Shown here: one piece after another, positions 16,163-24,792 of the stretch | Layout: every line of letters starts with the position of its first letter | How positions within the stretch are numbered: the first letter of the stretch is position 1 | NCBI GenBank assembly: GCA_934133165.1 | Contig: CAKPAW010000003.1 | Span: 1-64,000, forward strand | Direction: 5' to 3' | Source of the DNA: an uncultured Clostridia bacterium | GTDB taxonomy: Bacteria; Bacillota; Clostridia; TANB77; CAG-508 | Length of the DNA: 64,000 nt | The notes under the pieces: model-generated | The model's input: the letters and a program-made list of their open reading frames with translations, nothing else | Database searches by the model: none | What the model was told of the DNA's origin: nothing | Position numbers and translations under genes: made by a program

Positions 16163-16822
16163 ATGAGAATAAGATTTAAACCATGGGCAAGACCAGAACT
16201 AGAAGCAAGTGAATTTTATATAGACAATCCACAAGATTATAAAGGAAAGTGGAAAACTTTGTATAAAAACAAAGCGCCATTTCATATAGAATTAGGTTGC
16301 GGTAAGGGAAGCTTCATTTCAAAACTTGCTGTTAAAAATATAAATATAAATTATTTAGCAATTGATTTAGTAGATGCAATGCTTGGATTAGCAAAAAGAA
16401 ATATAGAAGAAACGTATAAGAATGAAAAAAGAGAAATAGATAATGTATATTTAACAAGGTTTGACATAGAAAGAATTTTCTTAATACTAGATAAAAAAGA
16501 CAAAGTAGAAAGAATATATATAAATTTTTGTAATCCATGGCCTAGAGGAAAGCATCATAAAAAGAGATTAACACATACAAAGCAATTAGAAAAATATAAA
16601 GAGTTTTTAGTAGATGGCGGAGAAATATATTTTAAAACAGATGATGATAATTTATTCGAAGATAGTTTAGTTTATTTTAAAGAAGCAGGTTTCGAAATAA
16701 TCAAAAAGACACATAATTTAGAAAATGAAGAAGATTTCTGGGAAAACATTGAAACAGAACATGAAAAAATGTTTAAAGAGCAAGGAATAAAAATAAAAGC
16801 ATTAATTGCTAAAAAAATATAG
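16163..16822 (+). CDS. trmB: tRNA (guanine-N7-)-methyltransferase
   Basis: The 219-residue TrmB forms m7G46 in the tRNA variable loop using SAM. The SAM-binding motif 'IELGCGKGSFISKLA' (about 43-57), the catalytic 'NFCNPWPRGKHHKKRL' (about 122-137; usual form PDPWPKKRHxKRR) and 'YFKTDDDNLFEDS' are all present. Substitution of D by N-C before PWP is mild. SD GAAGGAAG precedes the ATG. It is expressed from its own promoter and no terminator is obvious. Confidence 0.95.
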   Translation: MRIRFKPWARPELEASEFYIDNPQDYKGKWKTLYKNKAPFHIELGCGKGSFISKLAVKNININYLAIDLVDAMLGLAKRNIEETYKNEKREIDNVYLTRFDIERIFLILDKKDKVERIYINFCNPWPRGKHHKKRLTHTKQLEKYKEFLVDGGEIYFKTDDDNLFEDSLVYFKEAGFEIIKKTHNLENEEDFWENIETEHEKMFKEQGIKIKALIAKKI

Positions 16823-16832
16823 AAGATATTTT

Positions 16833-16906
16833 AAGACGCTTTTGTCATTTTTAAATAGAGTATCTTAATTTTGAAAGGCTAAAATTGATCCGTCTCCGAA
16901 TGTCTT
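16833..16906. repeat. Degenerate GGGACGGG-type repeat
   Basis: On the minus strand AAGACATTCGGAGACGGATC (16906-16887) parallels the GGACATTTTGGGACGGGTCA repeats at 12077 and 61111. The flanking AAGACGCTTTTGTCATT is a second trace of the same family. Confidence 0.4.
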
Positions 16907-16958
16907 GAATAAAAAACTTTTCTTGGTAAAAACTAATTCTTATAAAGGAGTGAAAGAC

Positions 16959-17967
16959 ATGTTTTTACCAAGAGAAGTTTTTTTTGAAAAAGAAGCAGAA
17001 AATTATGAGTTAGGAAAAAGATTGTTAGAAAGGTATAGAGAAAAAGGTGTGCCTTGTAAAGAAATTGAAAACCATAATAACATTGAAGAAATGAGAAAAA
17101 AAGAAAATAAAGAATTTTGCAATATGAAACAAAATTTAATTATAGGAACAAGAAAAACTCATAAATTTGTACCAAATAATAAGATATCAGACTATTTAGT
17201 ACCATATACATCTTCACGGATGTATTGCAATGTGTATGTATTGCTATCTAGTTTGTAATTATAACAAATGCGCATATTTAAGGTTGTTTGTAAATCGTGA
17301 AGAAATGTTAAATAAAATAATTAAAGTATGTAATGAGAGTGAAAAAGAATTAGTTTTAGAAATAGGTAGTAATAGTGACTTAATTTTAGAAAATACAATT
17401 ACAGGAAATTTAGAATGGACAATAGAAAATTTTATAAGTAGAACGACAAAAGGATATTTAACCTTTCCAACTAAGTTTGGTATGGTAGATCCAATTCTAA
17501 ATTTAAATCATGGTGGAAGAATAATAGTAAGAGTAAGTGTTAATCCAAAAGAAATAATAAGTAAAATAGAAATAGGAACGTCGCCTTTAAATAAAAGAGT
17601 AGAGGCAATAAACAAATTGAAAGAAGCGGATTATAAAGTAGGAATTTTAATAGCTCCAATTGTACTAGTAGAAAATTGGAAAGAACAATATGAAGACTTA
17701 ATAAAATATTTAGCAGAAAATTTGAGCGAAAAAACAAAAAGCAATGTATTTTTTGAACTTATTTTCATGACTTATAGTTATATTCACAATGCTATTAATA
17801 CAGAGGCTTTTCCAAACAATCCAGTTCTTTATGATAAAGAAAAAATGACAGGAAGAGGAAGAGGAAAATATACTTATAAAAAAGAAGTTAGGCAAGAAGC
17901 AGAAGAATATATAAGAATGCTTATGAAAAAATATTTCCCTAATAATGAAATAAAATATATTGTTTAA
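16959..17967 (+). pseudogene. splB: Spore photoproduct lyase, broken by one extra base
   Basis: Frame 1 (from ATG 16959, SD AAAGGAGTG) gives 'MFLPREVFFEKEAENYELGKR' up to YTSS. An extra C at 17217 then shifts the frame. Removing it restores the radical-SAM cluster CIAMCMYC and the rest of SplB ('LVCNYNKCAYLRLFVNREE', 'GTSPLNKRVEAINKL', 'FELIFMTYSYIHN', 'YTYKKEV') for 335 residues, the usual SplB length. SplB reverts spore photoproduct in UV-damaged spore DNA during germination. All later motifs are intact, so the lesion is either very recent or a sequencing error. Confidence 0.85.
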
Positions 17968-18091
17968 ATTTCTAAATAGATACATTTTATCCGCTAAAGG
18001 TAAATAGAAATGTATATTAGTATGGCACAAATTTTAATAAATCTGAATAATATATAGTACAAACAATATATATTGTTTTTTATATAGATTT

Positions 18092-18126
18092 TGGGAGGTA
18101 ACGTTTAGTGAAATGTTACCTCCTTT
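18092..18126 (+). terminator. Hairpin after splB
   Basis: GGGAGGTAAC / GTTACCTCCT with a 12-base loop and a short T tail. Confidence 0.6.
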
Positions 18127-18158
18127 AATATAAAATATAAAAATAAATAAGCAATGAA

Positions 18159-18187
18159 TTGACTTTATAGTAAAATATTGATAAAAT
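18159..18187 (+). promoter_or_regulatory. Promoter for pilin-like gene at 18237
   Basis: TTGACT, 17 bases, TAAAAT. Confidence 0.65.
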
Positions 18188-18236
18188 ATAAATAAGGGAG
18201 AATGTAGAATTTTTTAGAAAAAAGGAGGAAAAACAA

Positions 18237-19250
18237 ATGAAAAATAAAAAAATAAAATTTAATAGTAACAATGGAATTACATTAATTGCATTAGTTATAA
18301 CAATTATAATTTTAATTATTTTAGCAGGGATCACGATTAGTATAGCATTGGAAAAAAATGGAATATTAGGAAGATCAAAAGAAGGAAAAGAACAATATAC
18401 AATAGAAGCTATAAGAGAAAAATTAGATGAAATAAAGGGATCTGATTATATAGAAAAAGTAGGAGATAGTACAATAGATACATATATTGAAACTTTAGAT
18501 AAAGAAAAAATAGAACCATATAATGTAACTAAAAAAGAAAAGATATCAGATTCGGTAGCTATTATAGAAGTAGATAATAAATATTCTTATATAATAAAAA
18601 TAGATAGTAAAGATGAGCTAAAAATTGAATATGAAGGAAAAATAGAAGATATAGATAGATCTATACCAGTTATAGAAATAGATGTAAAGGGAGAAACTTT
18701 ACAGACAGAGTTTCCTTTAAAATTATCAGCAACTGTAAAAAGTAATGGAAAAAATGAGGAAAAAGTAAAATGGGTATTAAATACAGAAACAAGCGAAATA
18801 GGAACAAATGAGGAGTTATATCCACAAACAGGAGAAGAAGATATTCAAATAGAAATAGATGAAGTGAATAGTTATTGTATACATACTTTAACAATAGATC
18901 AATATGGAAGAAAACAAGAAACTATAAAAGGACCAATAACAGTAGTTGCAAATAAACATGTACATACAGGCTCAAGCTCTTCAGGTGGAGGATGCTATGT
19001 TCAAAAGACGGAATCATATTTACCAACTAATCCATGGAATAACTGTGATAATACTACCAATAAAGGATGGGTAAAAGAGCAAAATGGAGAAAATATATAC
19101 AAGTATAAATGTAATGATTGTGGAAGTGAATTTACAGGTTCTAATGGATGGCATCGTTGTTCAGCATCAAAACATATGTCAACAAGAACATATTATGTAA
19201 TAGGCTGTGGAAAAACAGATACAATAGAAAATTATACAATTAATTATTAA
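18237..19250 (+). CDS. Pilin-like surface protein with Cys-rich C-terminal domain
   Basis: This 337-residue protein has the same design: a basic start, NNG, then the helix ITLIALVITIIILIILAG with Ala at position 5. A charged region resembling that of the 3745 gene (IREKLDEIKG) and a beta module follow. A C-terminal domain (about 240-337) contains seven Cys, including CNDC and CYVQ, plus clustered Trp and His (GWHRCSASKH). The Cys could bind zinc outside the cell or form disulphides. AAAGGAGG precedes the ATG. It is monocistronic with a terminator. Confidence 0.75.
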   Translation: MKNKKIKFNSNNGITLIALVITIIILIILAGITISIALEKNGILGRSKEGKEQYTIEAIREKLDEIKGSDYIEKVGDSTIDTYIETLDKEKIEPYNVTKKEKISDSVAIIEVDNKYSYIIKIDSKDELKIEYEGKIEDIDRSIPVIEIDVKGETLQTEFPLKLSATVKSNGKNEEKVKWVLNTETSEIGTNEELYPQTGEEDIQIEIDEVNSYCIHTLTIDQYGRKQETIKGPITVVANKHVHTGSSSSGGGCYVQKTESYLPTNPWNNCDNTTNKGWVKEQNGENIYKYKCNDCGSEFTGSNGWHRCSASKHMSTRTYYVIGCGKTDTIENYTINY

Positions 19251-19268
19251 AACAATAATTAAATAATT

Positions 19269-19310
19269 AAAAAGATTACTATTTTGATATCGGAATAGTA
19301 ATCTTTTTAA
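19269..19310 (+). terminator. Terminator after pilin-like gene
   Basis: AAAAAGATTACTATT / AATAGTAATCTTTTT, 15-bp stem with T-run. Confidence 0.9.
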
Positions 19311-19324
19311 TTTATTCTAAATTA

Positions 19325-19353
19325 TTGTATTTCTAATCAAACTATGATAAAAT
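19325..19353 (+). promoter_or_regulatory. Promoter for metG
   Basis: TTGTAT, 17 bases, TAAAAT. Confidence 0.6.
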
Positions 19354-19397
19354 ACAAATGTTATAGAAAAAAGTTAAAAATGTAAGGAGGAAACAAA

Positions 19398-20987
19398 ATG
19401 GAAAAGAAAACATTTTATATCACAACACCAATTTATTATCCAAGTGGAAAATTCCATATAGGAACAGCATATACAACGGTGCTTGCTGATAGTATGAAAC
19501 GTTATAAAATAGCAAGAGGGTATGACTCTTACATGTTAACTGGATTAGATGAACATGGACAAAAAATACAAGAAGTAGCTTTAAAAAACGGAAAAACTCC
19601 ACAACAACATGTAGATGAAATGGCAGAAGCTGCTAAAGAGTTGTGGAAATTGATGGATATAGATTATGATGATTTTATTCGTACAACAGAACTAAGACAC
19701 ACAAAAGTTGTAGAAGATATATTTGATAGATTAATGGAACAAGGTGATATTTACTTAGGAGAGTATGAAGGTTGGTATTGTACACCATGCGAAACATTTT
19801 TTACAGATACACAATTAGTTGATGGAAAATGTCCAGATTGTGGTAGAGAAGTAAAGAAAATGAAAGAAGAATCTTATTTCTTTAACATGAAAAAATACCA
19901 AGATAGATTAGTAAAATTTTATGAAGAAAATCCAGATTTTATAGCACCAGAATCAAGAAAAAATGAATTATTCAATAATTTTATAAAACCAGGTTTAGAG
20001 GATTTATGCGTAAGTAGAACAAGTTTTGATTGGGGAGTTAAAGTAAGGAAAAATCCAAAACATGTTGTATATGTTTGGTTAGATGCTTTAACAAACTACA
20101 TTACAGCTTTAGGATATGGATCAGAAGATGATAGCAAATTCAAAAAATACTGGCCAGCAGACGTTCACATTGTAGGAAAAGATATTATTCGTTTCCATGG
20201 TATATATTGGCCAATATTCTTAATGGCATTAGATTTACCATTACCTAAAAAATTATATGCACATGGTTGGATAATGATGAAAGACGGAAAAATGTCTAAA
20301 TCTAAAGGAAATATTGTCTACCCAGAACTATTAATAGATAGATATGGGTTAGACGCAACAAAATATTTCTTGTTAAAAGAACTACAATATGGACAAGATG
20401 GGGTATTTACACCAGAAGGATTTGTAGAAAGATATAATATTGACTTATGTAATGACTTAGGAAACTTGTTAAATAGAACAATAGGAATGATGAATAAATA
20501 CTTTGGAGGAGTTATTCCAAAATTAACTAATGTAAGAAATGAACAAGATGAAGAACTAGAAAAATATGTAATAGAAAAAGTAAAAGAATTTGAAGACAAC
20601 ATGGATAGTATACATGTAAGCAATGCATTAGGCGAAATTTGGAATATCATTTCAAGAAGCAATAAATATATAGATGAAACAGCACCTTGGGTTTTAGCAA
20701 AATCAGAAACTGAAGAAGATAAAGAAAAATTAGCTTCTGTAATGTACCACTTAGTAGAAAATTTAAGAATAGTAGCAGTTTTATTAAAACCATTTATGAA
20801 AGAAACTTCTGAAAAAATGTTAGATCAATTAGGAATTAAAGACGAAAATCTTACTAATTGGGATAGCATACAAGAATATGGCAAAATAAATGAAGGAATT
20901 AAAGTAATAGAAAAAGGAGAACCTTTATTTATGAGACTAGATATGGAAGAAGAAGTAAACTATATTAAAGAAGGTATGAAAAAATAA
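19398..20987 (+). CDS. metG: Methionyl-tRNA synthetase
   Basis: The 529-residue class I synthetase has the HIGH-type motif (KFHIGTAY, about 18-25), a zinc-type knuckle region with CTPC and CPDC (about 128-150), the WLDALTNYI active-site segment, and KMSKSKGN at about 298-305. The helical anticodon-binding domain completes the protein. The C-terminal Trbp111-like tRNA-binding domain found in many Clostridia is absent, matching the short form. AAGGAGG lies before the ATG. No T-box is visible. A 55-codon gene follows 19 bases downstream. Confidence 0.97.
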   Translation: MEKKTFYITTPIYYPSGKFHIGTAYTTVLADSMKRYKIARGYDSYMLTGLDEHGQKIQEVALKNGKTPQQHVDEMAEAAKELWKLMDIDYDDFIRTTELRHTKVVEDIFDRLMEQGDIYLGEYEGWYCTPCETFFTDTQLVDGKCPDCGREVKKMKEESYFFNMKKYQDRLVKFYEENPDFIAPESRKNELFNNFIKPGLEDLCVSRTSFDWGVKVRKNPKHVVYVWLDALTNYITALGYGSEDDSKFKKYWPADVHIVGKDIIRFHGIYWPIFLMALDLPLPKKLYAHGWIMMKDGKMSKSKGNIVYPELLIDRYGLDATKYFLLKELQYGQDGVFTPEGFVERYNIDLCNDLGNLLNRTIGMMNKYFGGVIPKLTNVRNEQDEELEKYVIEKVKEFEDNMDSIHVSNALGEIWNIISRSNKYIDETAPWVLAKSETEEDKEKLASVMYHLVENLRIVAVLLKPFMKETSEKMLDQLGIKDENLTNWDSIQEYGKINEGIKVIEKGEPLFMRLDMEEEVNYIKEGMKK

Positions 20988-21006
20988 AGTAAAAGAGGTG
21001 CTTTAA

Positions 21007-21174
21007 ATGGACGAAAAACATAGACAATATTGTATAAGATTAGGTAATCCATATATGAAAGAAGAAAGTTTTAGAGAGCAAGTACAAGCACAAGGAAGTA
21101 ATGCATATTCAATACAAGAAAATGCTATAAAACCAGATGATTGGATAAAAAATAACAAAAGATTCACAAATTAG
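21007..21174 (+). CDS. 55-residue hypothetical protein downstream of metG
   Basis: ATG 21007 has AAAAGAGGTG upstream and a TAG stop. The soluble, polar product (starting MDEKHRQYCIRLGNPYMKEE, later SIQENAIKPDDWIKNNKR) lacks TM or metal motifs. It lies between metG and a terminator, so it is very probably in the metG transcript. I do not recognise a family. Confidence 0.65.
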   Translation: MDEKHRQYCIRLGNPYMKEESFREQVQAQGSNAYSIQENAIKPDDWIKNNKRFTN

Positions 21175-21200
21175 ACATAATTTATTAGTAAAATAAAACA

Positions 21201-21241
21201 AAAGAAAGTAGAGCAATAAAATATAAAATTGCTCTTCTTTT
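21201..21241 (+). terminator. Terminator of metG transcript
   Basis: AAAGAAAGTAGAGCAAT / ATTGCTCTTCTTTT. Confidence 0.85.
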
Positions 21242-21268
21242 CAAATGTTTAAGTAATAGGAGGAAAAT

Positions 21269-21946
21269 ATGAGCGATATTACAGTATTAGTAGTAGATGA
21301 TGAATCAAGAATGCGTAAATTAGTAAAAGACTTTTTAATGCAAAAGCAGTATAAAGTATTGGAAGCTGGAGATGGTGAAGAAGCATTAAAAGTATTTGAA
21401 GAAAACCAAAATAAAATCAATATAATATTGTTAGATGTTATGATGCCAAAGCTAGATGGTTGGTCAGTTTTAAGGCAAATCCGTCAAAAATCTAATGTTC
21501 CAATTATAATGCTAACTGCGAGAGGAGAAGAACAAGATGAATTATTTGGATTTGAGCTTGGAGTAGACGAATATATTTCTAAACCATTTAGTCCAAAAAT
21601 ATTAGTAGCAAGAGTAGAAGCTATTTTAAATAGAACAACTGAAAAGAAAAATGAAACAAAAGATTATGGTGGAATTGTAATAGATAGTGATGGAAGAACA
21701 GTAAAAGTCGATGGAAAACAAATAGAATTAAGCTTAAGAGAATATGAATTACTTAAATATTTAGTAGATAACAATGGAATAGCATTGTCTAGAGATAAAA
21801 TTTTAAACAACGTATGGAACTACGACTATTATGGAGATACAAGAACAATAGATAGTCATATAAAAAAAGTAAGACATAAATTAGGTAAAAAAGGAAAATA
21901 TATAGAAACTATTCGTGGAGTAGGATATAAATTTGAAGTAAAATAG
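21269..21946 (+). CDS. OmpR/PhoB-type response regulator
   Basis: The 225-residue protein has a receiver domain (1-120) with the acidic pair D10/D11, phospho-acceptor D56 (ILLDVMMPKLDG), the Thr in 'MLTARGEEQDE' and Lys in 'YISKPFSP'. A winged-helix DNA-binding domain (about 130-225, ending 'YIETIRGVGYKFEVK') follows. SD AGGAGG. The cognate sensor kinase starts 10 bases downstream. The regulon is not evident from the sequence. Confidence 0.95.
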   Translation: MSDITVLVVDDESRMRKLVKDFLMQKQYKVLEAGDGEEALKVFEENQNKINIILLDVMMPKLDGWSVLRQIRQKSNVPIIMLTARGEEQDELFGFELGVDEYISKPFSPKILVARVEAILNRTTEKKNETKDYGGIVIDSDGRTVKVDGKQIELSLREYELLKYLVDNNGIALSRDKILNNVWNYDYYGDTRTIDSHIKKVRHKLGKKGKYIETIRGVGYKFEVK

Positions 21947-21956
21947 GAGCAAATAG

Positions 21957-23507
21957 ATGAAAGGTATTAAGGAGAATACAAAATCTGTACGTTTTAGATT
22001 ATTTAGTTCTTTATGCATTATAGTAGCATTAATTGTATTATTTCTAATAATTATTAACAATGTAGTACTGGAAAGTTTTTATCTATATTCCAAAATTAAA
22101 AATGTAAAATTAGCATATCAAAAGATTAATGAAATATATGGTCAAGTAGATGAAAATGGGTATTATTCTAATATAGAAGATGAATTAAATAGAATATCTA
22201 TAAAAAATAATTTTGATATTTTAATAATGGATGCAAGGAACAATATTATATATAGCTCTGGTAAAAATTTAACAACTACAGTAGAAAAGATAAATGAAGT
22301 AATTATAAACAGTAATGATAAGAATTTAATAGCACAAAGAATTGAAAACTTTGACAATCACGTTATATATGAAAATAATAATATAATAATTAGAAGAATA
22401 ATTAACGAAAAAAATAGTATGAATTACATATTTTTAACAGGAACCCTTGAAAATGGAAACATTGTATATATACGTATCCAAGTAGCTTCAATACAAGAAA
22501 GTGTACAAATATCTAATAGATTGCTAATATTTATGGGTGGATTTACAATTATAATTGCAAGTATTTTGGCATCATTTGTTTCAAAAAAATTCACTAAACC
22601 TATAGTAGAATTAAATGATATTGCACAGAATATGTCAAAGTTAGACTTTAGTAAAAAATACAAAGTAAATGACACAGATGATGAAATTAATAATTTAGGG
22701 AAAAGCATAAATAGTATGTCAGATAAATTAGAAGCTACAATAACTAGGTTGAGAGACTCAAATATAGAATTAGAAAAAGACATAGAAGAAAAATCTAAAA
22801 TAGATGAAATGAGAAAACAATTCATATCAGATGTATCTCATGAGTTGAAAACACCAATTGCTTTAATACAAGGTTATGCGGAAGGACTTGTAGAAAATGT
22901 AAATACAGATGAGGAATCTAGAAAATTTTATGCAGAAGTTATTTTAGATGAATCCAACAAAATGGATACATTAGTTAAACAGCTATTAGAACTAATGAAA
23001 CTAGAATATGGAAAACGTGAATTTAATAATGTTCAATTTAATATTGTAGAATTAGTAAATGAAGTAATAAGAAAATGTGATGTTATGATAAAAGAAAAAG
23101 GTGCTCAAATAAAATTTGAAAATACAGAAGAAATATTAATTTGGGCAGACGAATTTTATATAGAGCAAGTTGTAACAAATTACTTTACAAATGCTATAAA
23201 ACATGTTAAAGAAGTAAATGGACAAAAAGAAATAAGAATAACAATTAATAAAACTAAAAAAGATAAAGTAAGAATATCTGTATTTAATACAGGAGACAAT
23301 ATAGATGAAATAGAGCTAGACAGAATATGGAAACGTTTTTACAAAGTAGATGCCTCTAGAAATAGAGAAGATGGAGGAACAGGAATAGGTTTATCTTTGG
23401 TAAAAGCAATAATGAATAATTATGAAAATGACTATGGAGTATTAAATAAAGAAGATGGAGTAGAGTTTTATTTTGAAATGACATTATCTGAAGATGCTAA
23501 AAAATAG
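21957..23507 (+). CDS. Membrane sensor histidine kinase
   Basis: The 516-residue kinase has TM1 at about 15-38, an extracytoplasmic sensor domain of about 145 residues, TM2 at about 185-207, HAMP, a short coil, and HisKA with phospho-acceptor H295 (SDVSHELKTPIALIQGY). The HATPase domain shows an N box (TNYFTNAIKHV) and 'GGTGIGLSLVKAI'. It phosphorylates the regulator encoded just upstream. The sensor domain has no motif I recognise. The stop codon lies inside a terminator hairpin, so the operon ends here. Confidence 0.95.
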   Translation: MKGIKENTKSVRFRLFSSLCIIVALIVLFLIIINNVVLESFYLYSKIKNVKLAYQKINEIYGQVDENGYYSNIEDELNRISIKNNFDILIMDARNNIIYSSGKNLTTTVEKINEVIINSNDKNLIAQRIENFDNHVIYENNNIIIRRIINEKNSMNYIFLTGTLENGNIVYIRIQVASIQESVQISNRLLIFMGGFTIIIASILASFVSKKFTKPIVELNDIAQNMSKLDFSKKYKVNDTDDEINNLGKSINSMSDKLEATITRLRDSNIELEKDIEEKSKIDEMRKQFISDVSHELKTPIALIQGYAEGLVENVNTDEESRKFYAEVILDESNKMDTLVKQLLELMKLEYGKREFNNVQFNIVELVNEVIRKCDVMIKEKGAQIKFENTEEILIWADEFYIEQVVTNYFTNAIKHVKEVNGQKEIRITINKTKKDKVRISVFNTGDNIDEIELDRIWKRFYKVDASRNREDGGTGIGLSLVKAIMNNYENDYGVLNKEDGVEFYFEMTLSEDAKK

Positions 23508-23520
23508 CATCTTTTTTTAT
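23492..23520 (+). terminator. Terminator overlapping the kinase stop codon
   Basis: AGATGCTA / TAGCATCT followed by TTTTTTT; the stem includes the TAG stop. Confidence 0.85.
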
Positions 23521-23525
23521 ATAGT

Positions 23526-23632
23526 AGGAAAGTTCTCCTTGTAGGAGAACTTTCTGTACTAGATAAATATGGCGAGCCTTAGATTTTCTTAAAATTTGCA
23601 TTTGATAGAAAATCTTAGGCTCGCTCTTTTAT
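23526..23632 (+). ncRNA. Twin-hairpin RNA element, copy B (candidate)
   Basis: This repeats the design of 452-558. Hairpin 1 is GAAAGTTCTCCT / AGGAGAACTTTC, the linker is TGTACTAGATAAATATGG, hairpin 2 is GCGAGCCTTAGATTTTCT / AGAAAATCTTAGGCTCGC, then CTTTT. Outer stems differ from copy A on both sides of each pair, while the linker and inner stem are conserved. Like copy A it lies just after a gene that already has a terminator. Confidence 0.5.
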
Positions 23633-24003
23633 GTTATAAGTATAAAATTTTAGAAAAACAATGCAAAGAATACAATAAAAAATGCCTATAAAAAGCCTAT
23701 TACACTAGGCAATTGTCGAAAAACAAAGAAAAAGCACGATGAAAAGTTCTTTACAAACATGGAAAAATATGGTAACATAAATCCAGATTAAAAATTGCAG
23801 TTTTAATTCAAAAAAAATTTACTTTCAAAAAAGTTACAAATCATTAGTTAGTGTGTAAGAAAAATACACATAAACAAAAATCCAAATTAAACAGAAGAAA
23901 AAATATATAATCATACAAAAGATTAAAAATTTGTAATCAAAAGAAGTTATAACAAACAAAAGAAATTAGAAAAACAGAAGAATAAAATAGAGAGAAAAAC
24001 ATA
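23633..24003. other. Gene-free AT-rich stretch
   Basis: About 370 bases with no frame longer than about 15 codons and no convincing promoter. The only visible structure is a small hairpin (GCCTATTACACTAGGC at about 23693). It may include the untranslated leader of the sortase gene. Confidence 0.5.
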
Positions 24004-24023
24004 AAAGGAGGCCGAATTTATGT

Positions 24024-24614
24024 ATGTTTTATAGCAAAAGAAATAGGATAGCTATTTGCATAATACTTACGATTATAATATTTGTATCTATAAAATTTGT
24101 TCATAATCAATTTTTTAAAAATCAAAAAAAGGATAATAACTCTAATAATGACACAAAAACAAGTCATGTGTCATATAACCAAGAAAAAGAAGTAGAAAAT
24201 ATAGAAGAAAATGAAATTATTACGAACCAATATAAGGAAAATAAATGGAGAATACTTATTTCTAAAATTAATTTAGATGCACCTATCATAGAAGGGACAA
24301 GTAAGGAAGTTTTAAGAAGAGGTGTGGGGCATTTTCAAACAACAAGTAAATGGGACGGAAATGTTGTTCTTGCGGCTCATAATAGAGGATATAAATATAA
24401 CTTTTTTAAAGAAATAAAAAATCTTGAAGAAGGTGATGTAATTGTGTATAAAACAGAAAGCAATAGTAGAAATTATAAAGTTATTGAAAATAAAAAAATT
24501 AAAGAAACAGATTTTAGCTGTCTAGAAAATACAAATGAAAATACATTAACACTTATTACTTGCTTAGAAGACATGCCTGAATATAGAACTTGTATTCAGG
24601 CAGTAGAAATATAA
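24024..24614 (+). CDS. Sortase (probably class D/B-like)
   Basis: The 196-residue protein has an N-terminal TM anchor (about 8-25), a polar linker, and a sortase beta-barrel with the catalytic triad H119 (AAHNRG), C180 (TLITCLED) and R188 (EYRTC). Sortases cut LPXTG-type signals and link the Thr to peptidoglycan precursors. The window has two possible substrates, the LPKTG protein at its left edge and the LPRTG protein at 29248, neither adjacent. Class is uncertain. AAAGGAGG precedes the ATG by about 12 bases; an ATG at 24020 is out of frame and stops at once. Confidence 0.88.
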   Translation: MFYSKRNRIAICIILTIIIFVSIKFVHNQFFKNQKKDNNSNNDTKTSHVSYNQEKEVENIEENEIITNQYKENKWRILISKINLDAPIIEGTSKEVLRRGVGHFQTTSKWDGNVVLAAHNRGYKYNFFKEIKNLEEGDVIVYKTESNSRNYKVIENKKIKETDFSCLENTNENTLTLITCLEDMPEYRTCIQAVEI

Positions 24615-24702
24615 AGGTTAAATTGAAATACGGAAAAATATTTATAAGGAGGAATGAGTATAAGAAATTATTGAAAATTTTATAAACAAAAAAGAAAAAT
24701 AA

Positions 24703-24732
24703 TTGACATAGGAAATATAATAAATATATAAT
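24703..24732 (+). promoter_or_regulatory. Promoter for the CorC/HlyC-type gene
   Basis: TTGACA, 18 bases, TATAAT. Confidence 0.65.
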
Positions 24733-24792
24733 AAAAGCATCAAAAAAAGGGAATAAATATAACAAAAAGAGAAGAAAGAGTGAACAAAAAAT

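Noticed and set aside
24654..24674. Six-codon frame after AAGGAGG downstream of the sortase gene
   Set aside because: It has a good SD but only MSIRNY before TGA; it may be a leader, but nothing else supports it.
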